Origin: HK1 sp965202875 | GTDB taxonomy: Bacteria > Pseudomonadota > Gammaproteobacteria > HK1 | Assembly: GCA_965202875.1 (NCBI GenBank) | Contig: OZ241870.1 | Location: forward strand, 434,001 to 498,000 | DNA length: 64,000 bases | Direction of reading: 5' to 3' | Shown here: positions 63,822 through 64,000 of the stretch, piece after piece | Position numbering within the stretch: the first letter of the stretch is position 1 | How the letters are laid out: each line of letters starts with the position of its first letter | Notes under the pieces: generated by a model | Told to the model about the DNA's origin: nothing | What the model saw: the letters and a program-made list of their open reading frames with translations, nothing else | Databases searched by the model: none | Translations under genes and position numbers: made by a program

Positions 63822-64000
63822 ATGGCGCAACGGCAGACGGCGGCCGAAGGCTCCCGCAAATCACTCGTCAATCTGCGGGTCAGCGCCCGCGACCGGGACT
63901 TGATCGACCGGGCGGCGGCGGCGCTCGGCAAGAACCGCTCCGAGTTCATGCTGGACGCGACGCGGCAGGCGGCGGAAGACGCCTTGCTCGATCGCGTCCT
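63822..64000 (+). CDS. DUF1778 (TacA-like) RHH antitoxin, 3' partial
   Basis: ATG 63822 follows GAGGAAGG. SRKSLVNLRVSARDRDLIDR, AAAALGKNRSEFMLDATRQA, AEDALLDRVL is the DUF1778 ribbon-helix-helix pattern. Such antitoxins neutralise GNAT-type acetyltransferase toxins, whose gene would lie just beyond the window. Confidence 0.85.
   Translation, partial: MAQRQTAAEGSRKSLVNLRVSARDRDLIDRAAAALGKNRSEFMLDATRQAAEDALLDRV

Overview
The window looks like a chromosomal segment of a high-GC gammaproteobacterium, probably uncultured and rich in insertion sequences. The evidence is the set pcnB, mpl, lpxH, cysS and the S4-domain protein Hsp15, together with fatty-acid and CoA-ester catabolism genes and frequent IS and pseudogene remnants. 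No assignment below this level is possible from the sequence alone.

Layout. 1-14.7 kb is an accessory region built around a diversity-generating retroelement (DGR). It holds a secreted formylglycine-enzyme-fold target protein with a C-terminal variable repeat (VR), an Avd-like accessory protein, a reverse transcriptase (RT) and an adenine-rich template repeat (TR). An ISAs1-type element interrupts the signal peptide of the target. A second copy has removed the 3' end of the RT. An RT-TR-Rpn block identical at the compared positions is duplicated at 11.6-14.25 kb with a frameshifted RT, so no intact RT frame is visible. An IS4-family element, two DUF1640 genes and several remnants lie between the copies. 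14.7-17 kb is a small redox/membrane cluster (cytochrome c, thioredoxin-fold lipoprotein, three small membrane proteins). 17.2-22.6 kb holds a cyanophycinase-like pseudoenzyme, the front part of a type ISP restriction-modification protein, a RelE/XRE toxin-antitoxin pair and a VapC remnant. 22.6-53.2 kb is mostly housekeeping: a biotin-dependent carboxylase subunit, mpl, a membrane protein, Hsp15, a CCAEP-tagged radical SAM protein, tRNA-Glu, pcnB, a frameshifted deoxynucleoside kinase, a subtilase/zincin fusion, a thiolase plus multifunctional beta-oxidation protein, an acyl-CoA ligase, two metallophosphatases, a Uma2 nuclease, cysS, a CitE-like lyase, a second FGE-fold protein, an acyl-CoA dehydrogenase, a cupin and a DyP peroxidase. 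53.4-64 kb is a defence island. A type ISP fragment runs into three nested IS elements. These are followed by a fragment of a restriction endonuclease gene, a TIR (DUF1863)/DUF4231 two-gene operon of lower GC, a MntA-HepT pair, a TIR-like effector and a type III-like DNA methyltransferase, and finally the start of a DUF1778 antitoxin gene.

How the parts relate. The target, avd, RT and TR form one DGR cassette, now disabled in cis. The type ISP gene at 18.8-21.7 kb and the fragment at 53.4 kb are the two halves of one gene. Reversing the intervening ~34.6 kb would rejoin them, and both breakpoints lie in the same palindromic repeat. In the island at the right end, the methyltransferase and the restriction fragment are probably the two ends of one RM locus into which TIR and toxin-antitoxin genes have accumulated. 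The most interesting systems are the decayed, partly duplicated DGR and the TIR/DUF4231 pair. All functional assignments are from reading the protein sequences; no database search was run.
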